DNA of 64,000 nucleotides from Adiantum capillus-veneris (Eukaryota; Streptophyta; Polypodiopsida; Polypodiales; Pteridaceae), in the NCBI GenBank assembly GCA_014529385.2, contig CM043954.1, positions 8,187,806 to 8,251,805 on the forward strand, in the 5' to 3' direction. The notes under the pieces are model-generated. The model did no database searches and was not told the origin of the DNA. It saw only the letters and a program-made list of their open reading frames with translations. The position numbers were made by a program, and so were the translations under genes. Positions 21,699 to 33,600 of this stretch are shown here, piece by piece. Numbering within the stretch: position 1 is the stretch's first letter; each line of letters starts with the position of its first letter.

Positions 21699-23567
21699 TC
21701 AGTCAAACCATGGTGCCCCTAGGATTACATCCTCATGTTTGAGAGGAGAGATAAAGAAGTCCTCTTTGTCCACATAGCCTTGGACATGAAGCCTCAATTT
21801 CCCGATTAAGGGAGTGACTGAAGATTCTTGCCTCTTGAAGGCACTGTCTGCGAGTAAGACATCTCCCATCTCACAGGATTGTATTCCTAGCTTGGTGGCC
21901 AACTCTATAGATATAAAATTGTGAGTAGAACTAGGGTCAAAGAGCATAAAAGCATCATGTTCTCTTACCTTTCCCCAAGCATGGCATAGAGGAGATCCTT
22001 TGTGGTGAGTTTGGTGAGTCTCCTCTTTGATTTCAACCAAGGAAGCTCTAGGAGGATCTTGGCGGTTTTTCTTTTGGGGACAAGCGCGGTACGCATGCCC
22101 TTGTTTGCCGCACTTGAAACACCGGTTATCCTTACGATAACGCTCAAGCTCTTCAGGAGAGAGTTTATTCTTACCTTTGTAAACTCCCTTCTCTTTAGCT
22201 TTGTTGGAGTTGCCCTTAGGAGACTTTTGGACATTGTCCTTCCCCTTAGGCTCATTGGAACCCTTATTTTCCGGGGGCTTATTATTTCTTTTTGCCCCCG
22301 TTTGGAAATTGATTCGAGAGGCCACCATAGTGTGGTGTATTACCGCTAATATGGTACGTGGTCTTTGGGAGTTGACATACTCCGCCATTCCTTCGGTTAA
22401 GCCCGCACAAAATTGTTGCTTTTGCTCTCCAAAATCCAATTTTCTGAAGACAGTGGCTTTGAGTTGTAGGTCCCAAAACTTGTCTACATATTTGTGGATA
22501 GATTCATTGGGAGAGAGCTTTAAGCTTCGCCATTCGGTGAGTACTTTGTCTTTGGCATCGGTGGCCAAAAGCTGCTTCATAATGGAAGCTCTTAAAGCTT
22601 TCCATGTTCGTGGAGCTTCACCGTTGGCTCGTAGGCTAGACCACCATTGTCTGGCGGACTTTTGAAAGTGCATAGCTACATGGCATAGCTTAGAGGACTC
22701 CGTGAAGCCCTCATCTCCAAACGCCGCATTGAATTGTTGGATAAAGGCCAAGACTTTGTCCGTAGCACCAAAGGTACCATCATATGTAAGGAAAGAGATG
22801 CCCTTCCCTCCCTCTTTGAATTTCTTCAACTTGGACGACCTCTTCCATGCGGCATAGGATTTCCTATGACCTCTTCTTTTTGATGGTTCAAAGGTTGCAC
22901 CATCACTTTCTTCAGAAGGTGAAGAATTTGAAGAAGGTGGAGAAGAAGGTGACCTCTTTCTCGCCTTTTTCTTGTCTTGATCTTTGTCGTCTTCACCATA
23001 GCTTTCATAAGAGGAAGAGGATGAAGAAGATGGAGAAGAGGGTGTCCTCTTTCTCGCCTTTTTCTTCTCTTGATTTTTATCATCCCTCTTTGAATTATGG
23101 CGTGGAGAAGAGTGTGATGGTCTTCTCCGCTTTTGTGGTGATGGAGAGCGTTTAGACCGCCGTCTTCGTGGAGCCATCTCCGCCGAGGTGGCAGGAGACT
23201 CGCTTCTTTCTCGTTCCTTTGGTGGAGGCTCTTGAGTTCTCCTTTGGGAAGGAGATGCATCATCAAGAAGTAAATTCTTGAGCCCTTCATATGGATTCTC
23301 TTCTTCTTCCCGAATCGGAGAGAGACCTCCTTTGGTAGTCTCACAAGGAGGCTTCCTAGGTGTTCTCTCGTCATGGTGATGAGCTTGGAGAATCTTGTGA
23401 GCACGGAGCTGCCGTTGCACTTCACTTTGGAGAGATGGATTGCCCATGGCTTGTTGAAGCCTAGAAACAAGATAGTTAACAAGCATTGAAGCATTATTAG
23501 TAGCTTGTTCATGAGCAAAATCAAAGTTATCAACATTAATTTCACTCTCTTTACTATTGTCATCCAT
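21699..23567 (-). CDS. gag-protease of layer 2 (truncated by TGA)
   Basis: 622 codons from ATG 23567 (MDDNSKESEINVDNFDF). Residues about 90-260 are a low-complexity Ser/Arg/Lys stretch (KKARKRTPSSPSSSSSSS, repeated twice). Residues about 265-400 hold the capsid domain (LAFIQQFNAAFGDEGFTESS; MHFQKSARQWWSSLRANGE; KLSPNESIHKYVDKFWDLQL). The zinc knuckle CFKCGKQGHAYRAC (CX2CX4HX4C) is at about residues 481-494. The protease starts near residue 540 with DAFMLFDPSSTHNFIS and ends in DVILGAPWFD at the TGA. The expected Asp-Ser/Thr/Pro-Gly active-site triplet reads DPS, so the glycine is missing. The frame was originally continuous with pol; layer 1 has an arginine codon where the TGA is. Confidence 0.92.
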   Translation of the reverse strand: MDDNSKESEINVDNFDFAHEQATNNASMLVNYLVSRLQQAMGNPSLQSEVQRQLRAHKILQAHHHDERTPRKPPCETTKGGLSPIREEEENPYEGLKNLLLDDASPSQRRTQEPPPKERERSESPATSAEMAPRRRRSKRSPSPQKRRRPSHSSPRHNSKRDDKNQEKKKARKRTPSSPSSSSSSSYESYGEDDKDQDKKKARKRSPSSPPSSNSSPSEESDGATFEPSKRRGHRKSYAAWKRSSKLKKFKEGGKGISFLTYDGTFGATDKVLAFIQQFNAAFGDEGFTESSKLCHVAMHFQKSARQWWSSLRANGEAPRTWKALRASIMKQLLATDAKDKVLTEWRSLKLSPNESIHKYVDKFWDLQLKATVFRKLDFGEQKQQFCAGLTEGMAEYVNSQRPRTILAVIHHTMVASRINFQTGAKRNNKPPENKGSNEPKGKDNVQKSPKGNSNKAKEKGVYKGKNKLSPEELERYRKDNRCFKCGKQGHAYRACPQKKNRQDPPRASLVEIKEETHQTHHKGSPLCHAWGKVREHDAFMLFDPSSTHNFISIELATKLGIQSCEMGDVLLADSAFKRQESSVTPLIGKLRLHVQGYVDKEDFFISPLKHEDVILGAPWFD

Positions 23568-23970
23568 TCTAACAACTTTTAGGTGTAAACTTTTTAGGTG
23601 TACTTTGGCACTTCAAGCCCTAGTTGCTACTCCTCTTTACCCCTTTATAAAAAGCACTCAAGCTACTGTACCCGCGGCTCGAATACCATTAATTGCAAGG
23701 AATAGAAGAGAGGGTCTTTCGACACCAAAACAGCACCGGCTCTTGTCAAGCTTCTAATAGCTCAATAGTGGTTAAGCCGTAGGCAAGCCCCGTAGGACTC
23801 CACTATTAAGACCATAGCTCTCGACGGTGATTCCCCGTTAACTGCACGAAGGCAAGCGCACTGCAAGGCTGAAAAATCCCTATTCTACTTACTCACAGGC
23901 AATTAATAATACCAACCATTTGTAGCTAGCTTGAGGACCTACCTTCTTGAGCAAGAAAAGAGAAACCTTG
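23568..23970 (-). other. Untranslated leader of layer 2
   Basis: About 400 bp between primer site and gag start, homologous to the layer 1 leader. No gene seen. Confidence 0.6.
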
Positions 23971-23971
23971 A

Positions 23972-23983
23972 GCTCTGATACCG
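23972..23983 (-). promoter_or_regulatory. Primer-binding site of layer 2 (initiator Met-tRNA)
   Basis: CGGTATCAGAGC on the - strand just after the 5' LTR. It differs only in the first base from the plant consensus TGGTATCAGAGC. Confidence 0.9.
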
Positions 23984-23984
23984 A

Positions 23985-25568
23985 TATTACATTTAATGGC
24001 CTAATAACTTATGTGTAGCGGAAATTAGCATGAACATAGTGGGCATTTCATTAGAATAGATTCCTAATGAGAATTACAAGAGTGCTTGGATGGAGAGAGC
24101 AACAAAAATCATAACACCTAGTTAGATAGCATCGACAATACTTTCAAAAGAGAGAGAAATTAAGCTATTGACAACAATTGAGGACCAAATTTTCATGGAG
24201 CCGGTCCCCCCTCCAAAAGGCTTTGCATTATGGTTTCTCCCATCAAGAGAGACATTGTACAATACAATTCTTTGTGTTCCTTCAAGACTAGCTAGTGCAA
24301 TGAAGATGGAAACTTCATGCACTAAGCAAAACACTTAACAAACACAACTTGAATTATCCCCGTTCTCAGACCCAAGACCTCACACACCTTCAAAGATGGT
24401 GAGAGCTAGCAGGGTATGAGAGTAGATTGAGAAAAAGAAGGAGTATCTTATGAGAAAGATGTACATCTCCTCACATAATCACTCATATTAGCATAGCTTA
24501 GCTTAGTAATTAGCTTGGTAAAGGAGATGAGCATGCATTGAAGCTTGGCTCTTGGTTGGATTTGCATCCACATGCCAAGAGAGTGTTGATGTAGGCTTCT
24601 ATCTCACAAGTTTGGAGTAGGTGATGAGTTCTCCATTAAAGCTTGGGAAGAGATAGTCTTCTCTTTATTCACACATGAGCTTTTGTGAGTGTGTGTGTGA
24701 TAATGCCTTGCAAAAATCAGCCCCCTCTCTCTCTTGGGCGAGCCCTCTTGCTCATTGCTCTTGCTGAAGCCTCATTGGCCCTCCCCAAGTCAAGCCAATT
24801 ACAATTAAGCAGCATAAGCGATAGCCTTCTAACATGTGTCCCCCTTTCCCCTTTTGTGAGAGCTTTAGGCAATTAAATAATTAAACTAAACTCTCATTGG
24901 ACCCCTTTGCCTCCTGGCCAATAGGAATCAGGCAAGCCATGGGGCTCCTGAATGCTCTTTGGACCCCTTGGGAGACTGCCCAATAGTCTTCTAGGAGACT
25001 TAATTCTCATTGGTTTCTTTTATTAAATGTTTTTAAATTAATTAAACTAGATTTACTCTAGCTTAATTCTCATTGGTCCACTTCAAGGGTCATCCAATAG
25101 AAATTGGGCACACCTTGTGGGCATCTGGCCTAGGGAGTTGACATGTGTCCCTCATTCCCTTTGTGTAAAGGGAGCCTGTGTGTGTGTGTGGCTTTCTCTC
25201 TCATCCCCTACCTTTAGGGCTCGCCTCCTCCCATGTAGGGATGTGCAAAGACTTTTAGGGCACACACAAAGCATCCAATTTTCCCTAGGGTTGACCTTTG
25301 GACACAACCTTTGAATTTTGGAACCTTAGCATTTTGGAAGTCTTAATGGGCTGAACCTTAGGGTCTTTTTAGCCCATTGTTGCACATGGCTCTTTTGCAG
25401 ATGGCCCCCCCTTTGGATCCCTATTTTCCCTCCTTTGGATCCCTACTGTGGCCGGTCTGCTAGCTTAACCAATATTCTAGCTTTTTCTCCCCTGGCCTTC
25501 CCCACATTAAATGATCAGTTTAATATGAGAAAATCATTTAGGAGAATTAGATATTGATTATTATAACA
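23985..25568 (-). repeat. 5' LTR of layer 2
   Basis: 1584 bp, on the - strand from TGTTATAATAATC to the primer site, paired with 8781-10366. The TCATG duplication follows at 25569-25573. No gene is supported inside. Confidence 0.95.
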
Positions 25569-25573
25569 TCATG

Positions 25574-25800
25574 TGATCCTACTTAAGCCCTACGAAGGAG
25601 AGCCACCAAGAGAACCAATTATTGAAGACCCATTAAAAATGAAAGACCAAGAAGAGGTGCTACAACCCAAAGCTATCCTTTGGCATGAAGACAAGGCACT
25701 ACGACATGGTAAGATTATCCAATGGTATGTTATTAAGTTAAAAAATATCCTTTTGAAGATGCTAGATGGATGCAAGGAATACAACTTAAGGATAGTATGA
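25574..25800 (+). pseudogene. Integrase tail and chromodomain-like end of layer 1
   Basis: Direct continuation of 8429-8775 after the layer 2 insertion. ILLKPYEGEPPREPIIEDP completes the post-integrase motif, and EEVLQPKAILWHEDKALRHG leads into a chromodomain-like region that here reads through a shifted frame. The layer 2 counterpart ([20 protein letters not shown], then RYLIKFKNYPFEDARW) shows the expected form. A chromodomain-type tail would steer integration to marked chromatin (established for chromoviruses). Confidence 0.85.
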
Positions 25801-26170
25801 ACCTTCTCAATGCTTACAATGCTCCACTAGAGTAAGAAGATGTAAATGCTTTCTAAATGAACAATGTTTTTTACTTAAAAGACTAATCCTTTTTTGTGCA
25901 CAAACTTAAATAGTATGCATGCTTAGAATCATGTTTGTGATGACAACGTCACTCAAACACCAAGTAGAATTTGTCACTCTAATTTGGGAGTATGATATGG
26001 ACTAAAAAGCAGACATGCTTGCGGCAGATACGTCTCCCAAGCACCAAATGGACTAGTCATCCATTTTGGAATGATATTGTAGGGTGAAAGGGATTCTATA
26101 CCCGCTAATAAACATAGACTAATGACTAAGACTTTATCTCTTCACCTTATAGTCAAGGACGACTATATTT

Positions 26171-26184
26171 CAAGAGAGAGGTAA
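26171..26184 (+). promoter_or_regulatory. Polypurine tract of layer 1
   Basis: CAAGAGAGAGGTAA immediately before the right LTR start TGTTATAAAATC. Same 14-mer as in layer 2. Confidence 0.9.
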
Positions 26185-26897
26185 TGTTATAAAATCTAAT
26201 ACCTAACCAACCCAAATGATTTTCCCACATTGAACTGATCATTTAATGTGGGGGAATAAATGAGAACAAGGGTTAGAATATAGACATGTTCTTATGGATC
26301 TATCTCAACATGGGGCCAAGGTTAAAGAGGTTCAAATGAGAGATGGTGTATTAAAGAGCAATGCTATCTAGTGGAGCTTAAAGACCTTAGGGTTATCTTC
26401 ATTAAAGACCTTCAAAAGTTAGTGTTAAAAGTCCTTTGACCTTAGGTAAGCTAGGATTGACCTTGAGGTGGGAATCCTACCCAAGCATGAGGTGCTTGTT
26501 GGTTTGCTAAGTGTTTGTGGGAACCTTGCCCAAATCTTGAGGTGATTTTTATGCTTAGAATTACTAAAGTTCTTGAAGTGTTAAATTCAAAGATAAACTT
26601 TCAAGAGGCATCAACATTTGCATGCTTGATTGACTAAGTGCTTAAAGTATTCAATTCAAACCAGATGACTTAAATATCATAAAAGACACATGCTTGATTG
26701 ACAAGTGCTTGAAGTATTCAATTCAAACCAAATGACTTAAGAATACTAAAATACGCATGTTCAAAACATTCTCCACATGTGGCCCTCATGATGTGCTTGA
26801 TTCCTATTGGATAGGATTTAAAGGGGTCAATGAGAATTTAAATGCATAAAAATAAATAATTAAGTTCTTTCTCTCAAAGAGAAAAAAGAGGACACAT
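26185..26897 (+). repeat. Right LTR of layer 1, first part
   Basis: 713 bp collinear with 1445-2156, ending at GAGGACACAT where the DNA transposon begins. The last four bases (ACAT, 26894-26897) are the transposon target duplication. Confidence 0.92.
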
Positions 26898-26913
26898 AAG
26901 ACCATATTAGGTA
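26898..26913 (+). repeat. Left terminal inverted repeat
   Basis: AAGACCATATTAGGTA. After these 16 bp the match to the right end becomes patchy (AAAATC and GGG blocks out to about 45 bp). Confidence 0.93.
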
Positions 26914-27140
26914 AAGTGGGAAAATCCCAATTCCCAGGTTGGACAACTTTCAATATATCATGTACAAAATATAGAGATTTTGTCAAAAGTTTGAGTTTTC
27001 TTAAGGTCTCATTCCACTTTATGCACATACAATACACAATGAAAACAACTAAAATACCATGGTTTCAATCAATTGGATTATTAGGAGACGAGTATATTGC
27101 ATCCATTATCATTGTCTATGTTCTACTGTCCTACCTACAA
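26914..27140. other. Left subterminal region of the DNA transposon
   Basis: Unique-looking sequence between the TIR and the first satellite units. No coding region or strong motif seen. Confidence 0.5.
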
Positions 27141-28870
27141 CTTATCTCAACATGGAGAGCTTGGTTTCTAGGTCCACCACTTGTCCAAGTTAATGTAAAA
27201 GTGACTCAAGGTTCACAACTTGTGAAAGCAAGGATCCATTGAGGAATACAATCCACTTGGCTATTTTTCCTTAATTTATTGCATATGACATTCAAGCAAG
27301 GTCCACTTCTAATCTATAGCTTCTTAATTTGAGGCATGGGGCATACACAAAATATGTAGCATATGCTCTATTGCCTCATAGGAAGGTTGGTTTCAAGGTG
27401 CACTTATCCAGGCTAGCCTATCTTGAAGAAATTATGAAGCTTGCTTCTCTCCTTGTTTCAATGGAGACTAGCTTGGACAAGTGGTGGACCTTTGTTTCTC
27501 TCTATGTTTCAATAGAGTTATCTTGGACAAGTGGTGATCTTGGAACAAAACCCCCATGTAAAACATATCATGGGTATTCCAAGTGATTAGAAAGATTACC
27601 ATTAAGATATAACCTTATAGGTTGGACAACTAGAGCTTGGCTTGGAGAAATGGTGGACCTTTGATTCTCTCCATGTTTCAATGGAGCCTATCTGGGAGAA
27701 ATGGTGGAGCTTGCTTCTGTCCATGTTTCAATGGAGCCTAACTTGAAAAATTGGTGGACCTTTGCTTCTCTCTATGTTTCAATAGAGTTAGCTTACACGT
27801 GGTGGATCTTCAAACTAAACCAACTACTATCAATGTTTCCTAGCTTGGACAAGTGGTGGAGTGTTTCTCTACTCCATGTTTCAATGGAGCTTAGCTTGGA
27901 CAAGTGTTGGACCTTAAAACAAAAACCCCATGTACAACATAGCATGGATTTTCTAGATTTCAATGGAGTCTAGCTTTAACAAATGGTGGAGCTTGCCTTC
28001 ATCCATGTTTCAATGAAACTAGCTTGGACAAGTGGTGGACCTTGTAACAAACCCCCCCATGTACAACATATCATTGGTTTTCTAAGTGATGGGAAGGAAT
28101 ACCATTCAAGATATAAACTTATAGCTTGGATAAGTAGTTGACTTTAAAACCAAATTCATCATAATACAATGAAATACAGGTCAACCAATTCCTAAATCAT
28201 GAGACCAAACCTCCCATGCTATTAGAGATAATATATTGGATAAGTGGTGGACCTTCTATTATTTTCCCATGCCTAGTTTAGACAACCGGTACACTTTGCA
28301 GCTATAAAGATTGGACGAGTGGTGGAGCCTTGTTTCTATCCATGTTTTAATGGATCCTAGCTTGGACAAGTGGTGGACCTTGGAAAAAAGCTTCCATGTA
28401 CAACATATATGAGGTTTTCCATGTTTTAATGGAACCTATCTTGGACAAATGGTGAAGCTTGCTTCTCTCCATGTTGATTTTGGAACTACCTTAGACAAGT
28501 GGTGGAGCTTTGCTTTTCTACTCTTCATAATACAATGAAGTATAGGTTGGTTACATGGTGAATCTTAAGGCCAAACCTCCCATTTTACTAGAGATGATAG
28601 GTTGGACAAGTGGATCAACCTTCTATCATTTCTCCATGACCATATTGGACAATTAGTAGACCTACCATATCTCTATGTTGTCTAGAGATGAGCTTGGACA
28701 AGTGATGGACCCTGCTTCTCTCTTCCCTTGGTTTACTAGTTTGAAGACTCAGTATATATACTTTCTTAGATCTAGCTTGAACAAGTGGTGGACCTTGTAT
28801 CCACAATCTTAATTCATTACAAAAAAGTATATGAAAAAATAACATAGGAATCTTGGTTTGAAGGTCAAGC
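27141..28870. repeat. Satellite array, left arm part 1
   Basis: Repeated clauses with the core TTGGACAAGTGGTGGACC on the + strand, spaced about 50-80 bp and separated by variants of TCTCCATGTTTCAATGGAG. One unit at 27171 is in the opposite orientation (GGTCCACCACTTGTCCAA). Degraded relative to the later arrays. Open frames through it are by-products. Confidence 0.9.
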
Positions 28871-29565
28871 AATTAGGTTCCAAATGCACATAATAATATA
28901 TTTTCCACCCATAAGAAAAGAAAGTTAAATATGTTATTACCAAATTGACAAAGGTAACGTCCAAGAATTCTAGCTTTGCATCTTGTCATATCTAAATCTT
29001 CATCAAGGCGACATGAATGTATACATCAACTTTCAAGCCATTCAAGAATACATGCACTTAGATTCCATAGTTTTGTTTTCAAAGTCTTTTAGGTTCTAAA
29101 ACTCTTTCACATAAAGTATGTAATGACAAAATTCTTGAAGCAAACATTTGTGCCCAAAAAAAATATCCCTCTCACATATTTAAAGTCCATGAGTTCTCTG
29201 ATCCACACTTACAAGTTTTATTTTGACATCAAACATCAATTCTCTCATAGTTACAAATGAATGCAACCTCGATATGAATTGACAAAAAATGAATTTCTTT
29301 TACTATATGACCCAACATAGGCCCCAATCAAATAAAAAATGAGTCCCCAAAAATTTGGGTGCACTGTAGCAATACATCAGAGTCCCCTTACAATAGGATG
29401 CACTCCAATAGTACATTGAAGTCCCCTTAGAGTAGGGTGCACTCCATTCAAGTGTTCATAAAATTGACACACCTTTGATTTTTTTTAAAAAAAGACTATA
29501 TCAAACTATACAAATGTTGAAAGATACACACTAGAATAAAAAAAGCATCTTATGGCCATATTTAT
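28871..29565. other. AT-rich non-coding stretch with two short repeats
   Basis: No gene seen. Near 29358-29450 a clause of about 41 bp (GTGCACT...AGTCCCCTTA) occurs twice and begins a third time. Confidence 0.5.
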
Positions 29566-30330
29566 TCAATGCTTTCGTGTTGACAAGTACACACCAAGGA
29601 CATAATTTGTCTCTGAATCACTATATTGATTTACAATTGTGTTGTATGTATAGACTCTCTTATCTCTTGCATACAACCATCCTACCAACCATGGAATTAT
29701 GGTTCTCTGCAAGAAGTTTTGAAGTTGCTCGGAAGTTTGCCTCCACATCTTTGGAAATATAAGATATGTCCCTGGCATGTTCCACATCACCCTATATGGA
29801 GTGTCATAAAAAATTAAGGTATTGTTTGCATCCAAATCCTCAAATATCTTCCAAATATCACTCAAATTTTTGTGATAAACCCTTGTAAATCCTAACATGA
29901 TATTTGGATTTTGGCAATTTTTGTTACTCATAAACACCTTGAACTTGGTACACTGCTCAGGAAAACATTTTTGTGTGATGTGTTGCACCCTTGCTAAGTT
30001 ATACAGACTTCATATCCATAGCTTAAAGTATTCAACACAAAAATCCAAAAAACTTTGTGCGTCTAGTCGCACCACATGATAAACTTCATCTTTATCCTCC
30101 ACAAGTCGCATGTGTTGAGCCCAAGATGGCATAGAATCTCCATGTTTCATTTCAAGTTTCTTGAGAAGTAACCCCTCTAGATCCAAGATAAGTACTCTTT
30201 TGATGTCCTTGAAAGCAAGTGGTAGGTGATAAGGAGGTGATTCATTCCTTGGACAAGGTCTTGGAGGAGGTTGGATGGGTAATTCAATAGTTTTCTTCAA
30301 TTTATGCCAGCATATAGCCAATCCATTTTT
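29566..30330 (-). pseudogene. FCP1/NIF-like HAD domain, diverged copy (DNA transposon)
   Basis: One frame of about 255 codons from a splice acceptor (ATTACAG before 30330) to TGA at 29566, broken by TGA 30010-30012. It opens with a proline-rich lead (PIQPPPRPCPRNESPP), then RVLILDLEGLLLKK, matching HAD motif I of FCP1-like CTD phosphatases. After the stop, NTLIFYDTPYRVMWNMPGTY matches motif III. Both catalytic signatures are altered: DLE for DxD, and YD where the other copy has DD. The TGA falls just after KLWI, where relatives have a WS motif, fitting TGG to TGA. The stop codon overlaps an AATAAA that could serve polyadenylation. Probably an inactive or regulatory relative of 36207-37402. 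Confidence 0.7.
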
Positions 30331-30630
30331 CTGTAATTATTCTGAAATTAAAGAACAGGAACACTTAATGCAAACACAACAGTAGACATGAGTTTTACAT
30401 TGTCTACCCTAAGGTTTTATTAGATACCAAAATCCATCTATGATCTACTCATTAATAGAAAGAAAGTCAAATTAAAACCTTGACTCTTTTTTATGCTACT
30501 CTCTCTCTTCGTCTCAATACCATGGAGTTCAACTAGACTCAAGTCAACTAATAACTACTACTTGGTGTTAAAGGTATGCTTGAAGTGCATAAGGTTTAAC
30601 CAATGCTCTAGTATAGAATGGGTATTTAGG
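30331..30630. other. Short non-coding gap, possible intron sequence
   Basis: Lies upstream of the acceptor at 30331 on the - strand. No coding region recognised. Confidence 0.4.
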
Positions 30631-33600
30631 TCTCAAGGTATACCACTTATCCAAGCAAAGATCCACTTAGATATGGAAACCCAATTTTTCTTAATATAAT
30701 GATATAGAGTGGACAAGTGGTGAATCCTGAGACCAAACCACTCATGCTACTAGGGATAATAGGTTGGACAAGTGGTGGACCTTGAATGTAAACCCCCCAT
30801 GTACAAAGTATCAGGGGTTTTGGGTATTTCAATGGACTCTAGCATCTTGGAGACATGGTGGATCTTACTTCTCTCCATGTTTCAATGGAGTCTATCTTGG
30901 ATAAATGGTGGAGCATCGTTCTCTCCATGTTTCAATGGAGCCTAGCTTGGACAAGTGGTGGACGTTTTTTTCTCTCTATGTTTGAACAGATTTAGCTTGG
31001 ACAAGTGGTGGACTTGGAACAAAATCCCCATGTAAAACATATCATGGACATTACAAGTGGTGAGAAAAAATACCATTCAATATATAACCTTATAGGTTGG
31101 ACAAGTGGTGGACCTTAACACCCAATTATTATTAATATAATGACATAGAGTGGACAAGTGGTGGATTTTGCGACCAAACCTACTAGGAAAAGTAGGTTGG
31201 ACAAGTGGTGGACCTTGAATGCAAACCCCCCATGTACAAAATATCACTCATGCCACTAGAAATAATTTGGTATTAAGGTCCATGTTTCAATGGAGCCTAG
31301 CTTGGACAAGTGGTGGACCTTTGTTTCTCTCTATGTTTTAATAGAATTAGCTTGGATAAGTGGTGAACCTTGGAACAAAACCCCCATGTAAAGCATGTCA
31401 TGGGCATTACAAGTGGTGAGAAAAAATACCATTCAAGGTATAACCTTATAGGCTGGACAAGTGGTGGACCTTAGCACCCAATTCCTCTTATTATAATGAC
31501 ATAGAGTGCAAAAGTGGTGAATCGTGAGACCAAACCTACTAGGGATAATAGGTTGGACAAATGGTTGACCTTGAATGTAAATCCCCCATGTACAAAATAT
31601 CATGGGTTTTGCGTATTTCAATGGAGCCTAGCATCTTGGAGACATGGTGGAACTTACTTCTCTCCATGTTTTAATGGAGCCTATCTAGGACAAATGGTGG
31701 AGGTTCCTTCTCTCCATGTTTCAATGGAGCCTAGCTTGGACAAGGCGTGGACCTTTGTTTCTCTCTATGTTTGAATATGGTTAGCTTGGACAAGTGGTGG
31801 ATCTTGGAATGAAACTCCCATGTAGAACATATCATGGGCATTTCAAGTGGCAAGAAAGGATACCATTTAAGATATAACCTTATAGGTTGGACAAGTGGTG
31901 GACCTTAACACATTGTTCTTCTTAATATAATGACATAGAGTATACAAGTGGTGAATCTTGAAACCAAACCACTCATGCTACTAGGGATAATTGGCTAAAC
32001 AAGTGGTGGGCCTTGAAATAAAACCCCCTAGAGTGTTTCAATGGAGCCTAGCTTGGAAACATGGTAAAGCTTGCTTCTCTCTATGTTTCAATGCATCCTA
32101 TCTTGGATAAATGGTGGAGCATCATTCTCTCCATGTTTCAATGGAGCCTAGCTTGGACAAATGGTGGACCTTTGTTTCTCTCTATGTTTGAATAGAGTTA
32201 TCTTGGAAAAGTGGTGGACCTTGGAACAAAACCCCCATGTAAAACATATCATGAGCATTACAAGTGGTGAGAAAAAATACCATTCAATATATAACCTTAT
32301 AGGTTGGACAAGTGGTGGACCTTAACACCCAATTATTCTTAATATAATGACATAGAGTGGATAAGTGGTGAACTTGGGACCAAACCTACTAGGGAAAATA
32401 GGTTGGACAAGTGGTGGACCTTGAATGTAAACCCCCCATGTACAAAATATCACTCATGCTACTAGAAATAATTTTGTATTAAGGTCCATATTTCAATGCA
32501 GCCTAGCTTGGAAAAGTGGTGGACCTTTGTTTCTCTCTATGTTTCAATAGATTTAGCTTGGACAAGTGGTGGACCTTGGAACAAATCCCCATGTAAATCA
32601 TGTCATGGGCATTACAAGTGGTGAGAAGAAATACCATTCAAGCTATAACATTATAGGTTGGACAAGTGGTGGACCTTAACACCCAATTCCTCTTAATATA
32701 ATGACATAGAGTGGACAAGTGGTGAATCATGAGACCAAACCTACTAGGGATAATAGTTTGGACAAGTGGTGAACCTTAAATGTAAACCCCCCATGTACAA
32801 AATATTATGGGTATTGGGTATTTCAATGGAGCCTAGCAACTTGCAGACATGGTGGAGCATATTTTTCTCCATGTTTCAATGGAGCCTATCTAGGAGAAAC
32901 AGTGGAGGTTCCTTCTCTCCATGTTTCAATGAGCCTAGCTTGGACAAGTGGTGGACCTTTCTTTCTCTATATGTTTTAATAGAGTTAGCTTGCACAAGTG
33001 GTGGACCTTGGAATGAAACCCCCATGTAAAACATATCATGGGCATTTCAAGTGGTGAGAAAGGATACCATTTAAAATATAACCTTATAGGTTGGACAAGC
33101 GGTGGACCTTAACACATGGTTCTTCTTAATATAAATACATAGAGTGTACAAGTGGTGAATCTTGAGACCAAACCACTCGTGCTACTAGGGATAATAGGTT
33201 GGACAAGTGGTGGAACTTGAATGTAAACCCCTCATGTACAAAATTATGGGTTTAGGGTATTTCAATGGAGCCTAGCTTGGAGACATGGTGGAGATTGCTT
33301 CTCTCAATGTTTCAATGGAACCTATCTTGGAGAAATGGTGGAGCATCCTTCTCTCCATGTTTCAATGGAGCCTATCTTGGACAAGTGGTGGACCTTTGCT
33401 TCTCTCTATGTTTCAATAGAGTTAGCTTGGACAAGTGGTGGGTCTTGGAACAAAACCCCTTTGTAAAACATAGCATGGACATTACAAGTGATGAGGAAAA
33501 ATATCATTCAAGATATAACCTTATAGGTTGGAAAAGTGGTGATGGACCTTGACAAGTGGTGAAGGATACCATTTAAGATATACCCTTATAGGTTGGACAA

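Larger units (their letters stand above)
8781..25568 (-). mobile_element. Layer 2: Ty3/gypsy chromovirus inserted in layer 1
   Basis: LTR retrotransposon on the - strand. 5' LTR 23985-25568, primer site 23972-23983, gag-protease 21699-23567, pol continuing to 10723, polypurine tract 10367-10380, 3' LTR 8781-10366. The perfect 5-bp duplication TCATG is at 8776-8780 and 25569-25573. Removing the element rejoins the integrase tail frame of layer 1. About 30 substitutions in 1.58 kb separate the LTRs (hand count, about 2 percent). The gag-pol is a single long frame, broken by TGA at 21699, the layer 3 insertion, TAA at 13315, TGA at 11287 and TGA at 10837. Confidence 0.95.

Noticed and set aside
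22201-22665. 154-codon + strand frame inside gag
   Set aside because: Antisense shadow of the gag coding strand with no recognisable domain.
22826-23575. 249-codon - strand frame overlapping gag
   Set aside because: It is the shifted frame of the Ser/Arg-rich part of gag; the gag frame has the capsid, zinc knuckle and a homologue in layer 1.
23970-23983. Possible tRNA gene at the Met-tRNA-like sequence (also 63310-63322)
   Set aside because: Only the 3' 12-14 nt of the tRNA complement is present, as expected of a primer-binding site; no cloverleaf can be drawn.
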